Positions 6,034 through 7,280 of a stretch of DNA of 7,280 bases are shown in pieces. The stretch is taken from assembly GCA_031178585.1 (NCBI GenBank), contig JAPSIT010000074.1, forward strand, positions 1-7,280, read 5' to 3'. The DNA is from Arthrobacter sp. (GTDB lineage: Bacteria; Actinomycetota; Actinomycetes; Actinomycetales; Micrococcaceae). The notes beneath the pieces are model-generated. The model had not been told where the DNA came from. It saw nothing but the letters and a program-made list of their open reading frames with translations, and ran no database searches. Position 1 is the first letter of the stretch, and each line of letters begins with the position of its first letter. A program made the position numbers and the translations under genes.

Positions 6034-7280
<1,247 letters not shown>

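Overview
The window is GC-rich (about two thirds G+C by eye), uses GTG and TTG starts freely, and codes for everything on the + strand. Protein features and gene order point to a high-GC actinobacterium, most likely an Arthrobacter/Pseudarthrobacter-type member of the Micrococcaceae. The genus is an inference; no rRNA or other marker is present to fix it.

Region 1 (1-3187) reads as the 3' part of one nucleoside-salvage operon. It holds the C-terminal part of an ABC permease of the nucleoside-uptake type (1-804), cytidine deaminase (809-1246), thymidine/pyrimidine-nucleoside phosphorylase (1243-2565) and a DedA-family membrane protein (2570-3187). The first three junctions are +4 nt, a 4-bp GTGA overlap and +4 nt, so translation is probably coupled throughout. 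Region 2 (3188-4105) has a 102-nt leader and a second, collinear DedA paralogue with an added acidic C-terminal tail. Region 3 (4106-5991) has a hairpin, a promoter that appears to start transcription exactly at a leaderless GTG, adenosine deaminase, and a MazG-family nucleotide pyrophosphohydrolase overlapping it by 8 bp. Region 4 (5992-7280) has a 118-nt leader and enolase, cut by the window edge after 390 codons.

Taken together, the permease would import nucleosides. Cdd would deaminate (deoxy)cytidine, DeoA would split pyrimidine nucleosides to base plus pentose-1-phosphate, Add would deaminate (deoxy)adenosine, and MazG would hydrolyse surplus or damaged NTPs. Eno is housekeeping glycolysis with strongly optimised codons. 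The role of the two DedA proteins beside these enzymes is not clear from sequence.

No mobile element, CRISPR array, tRNA, rRNA or defence system is visible. I do not see a dramatic new system. The points most worth a second look are the tandem dedA pair set between deoA and add, the leaderless add promoter entangled with overlapping inverted repeats, and a MazG whose second catalytic half has lost its acidic motif.
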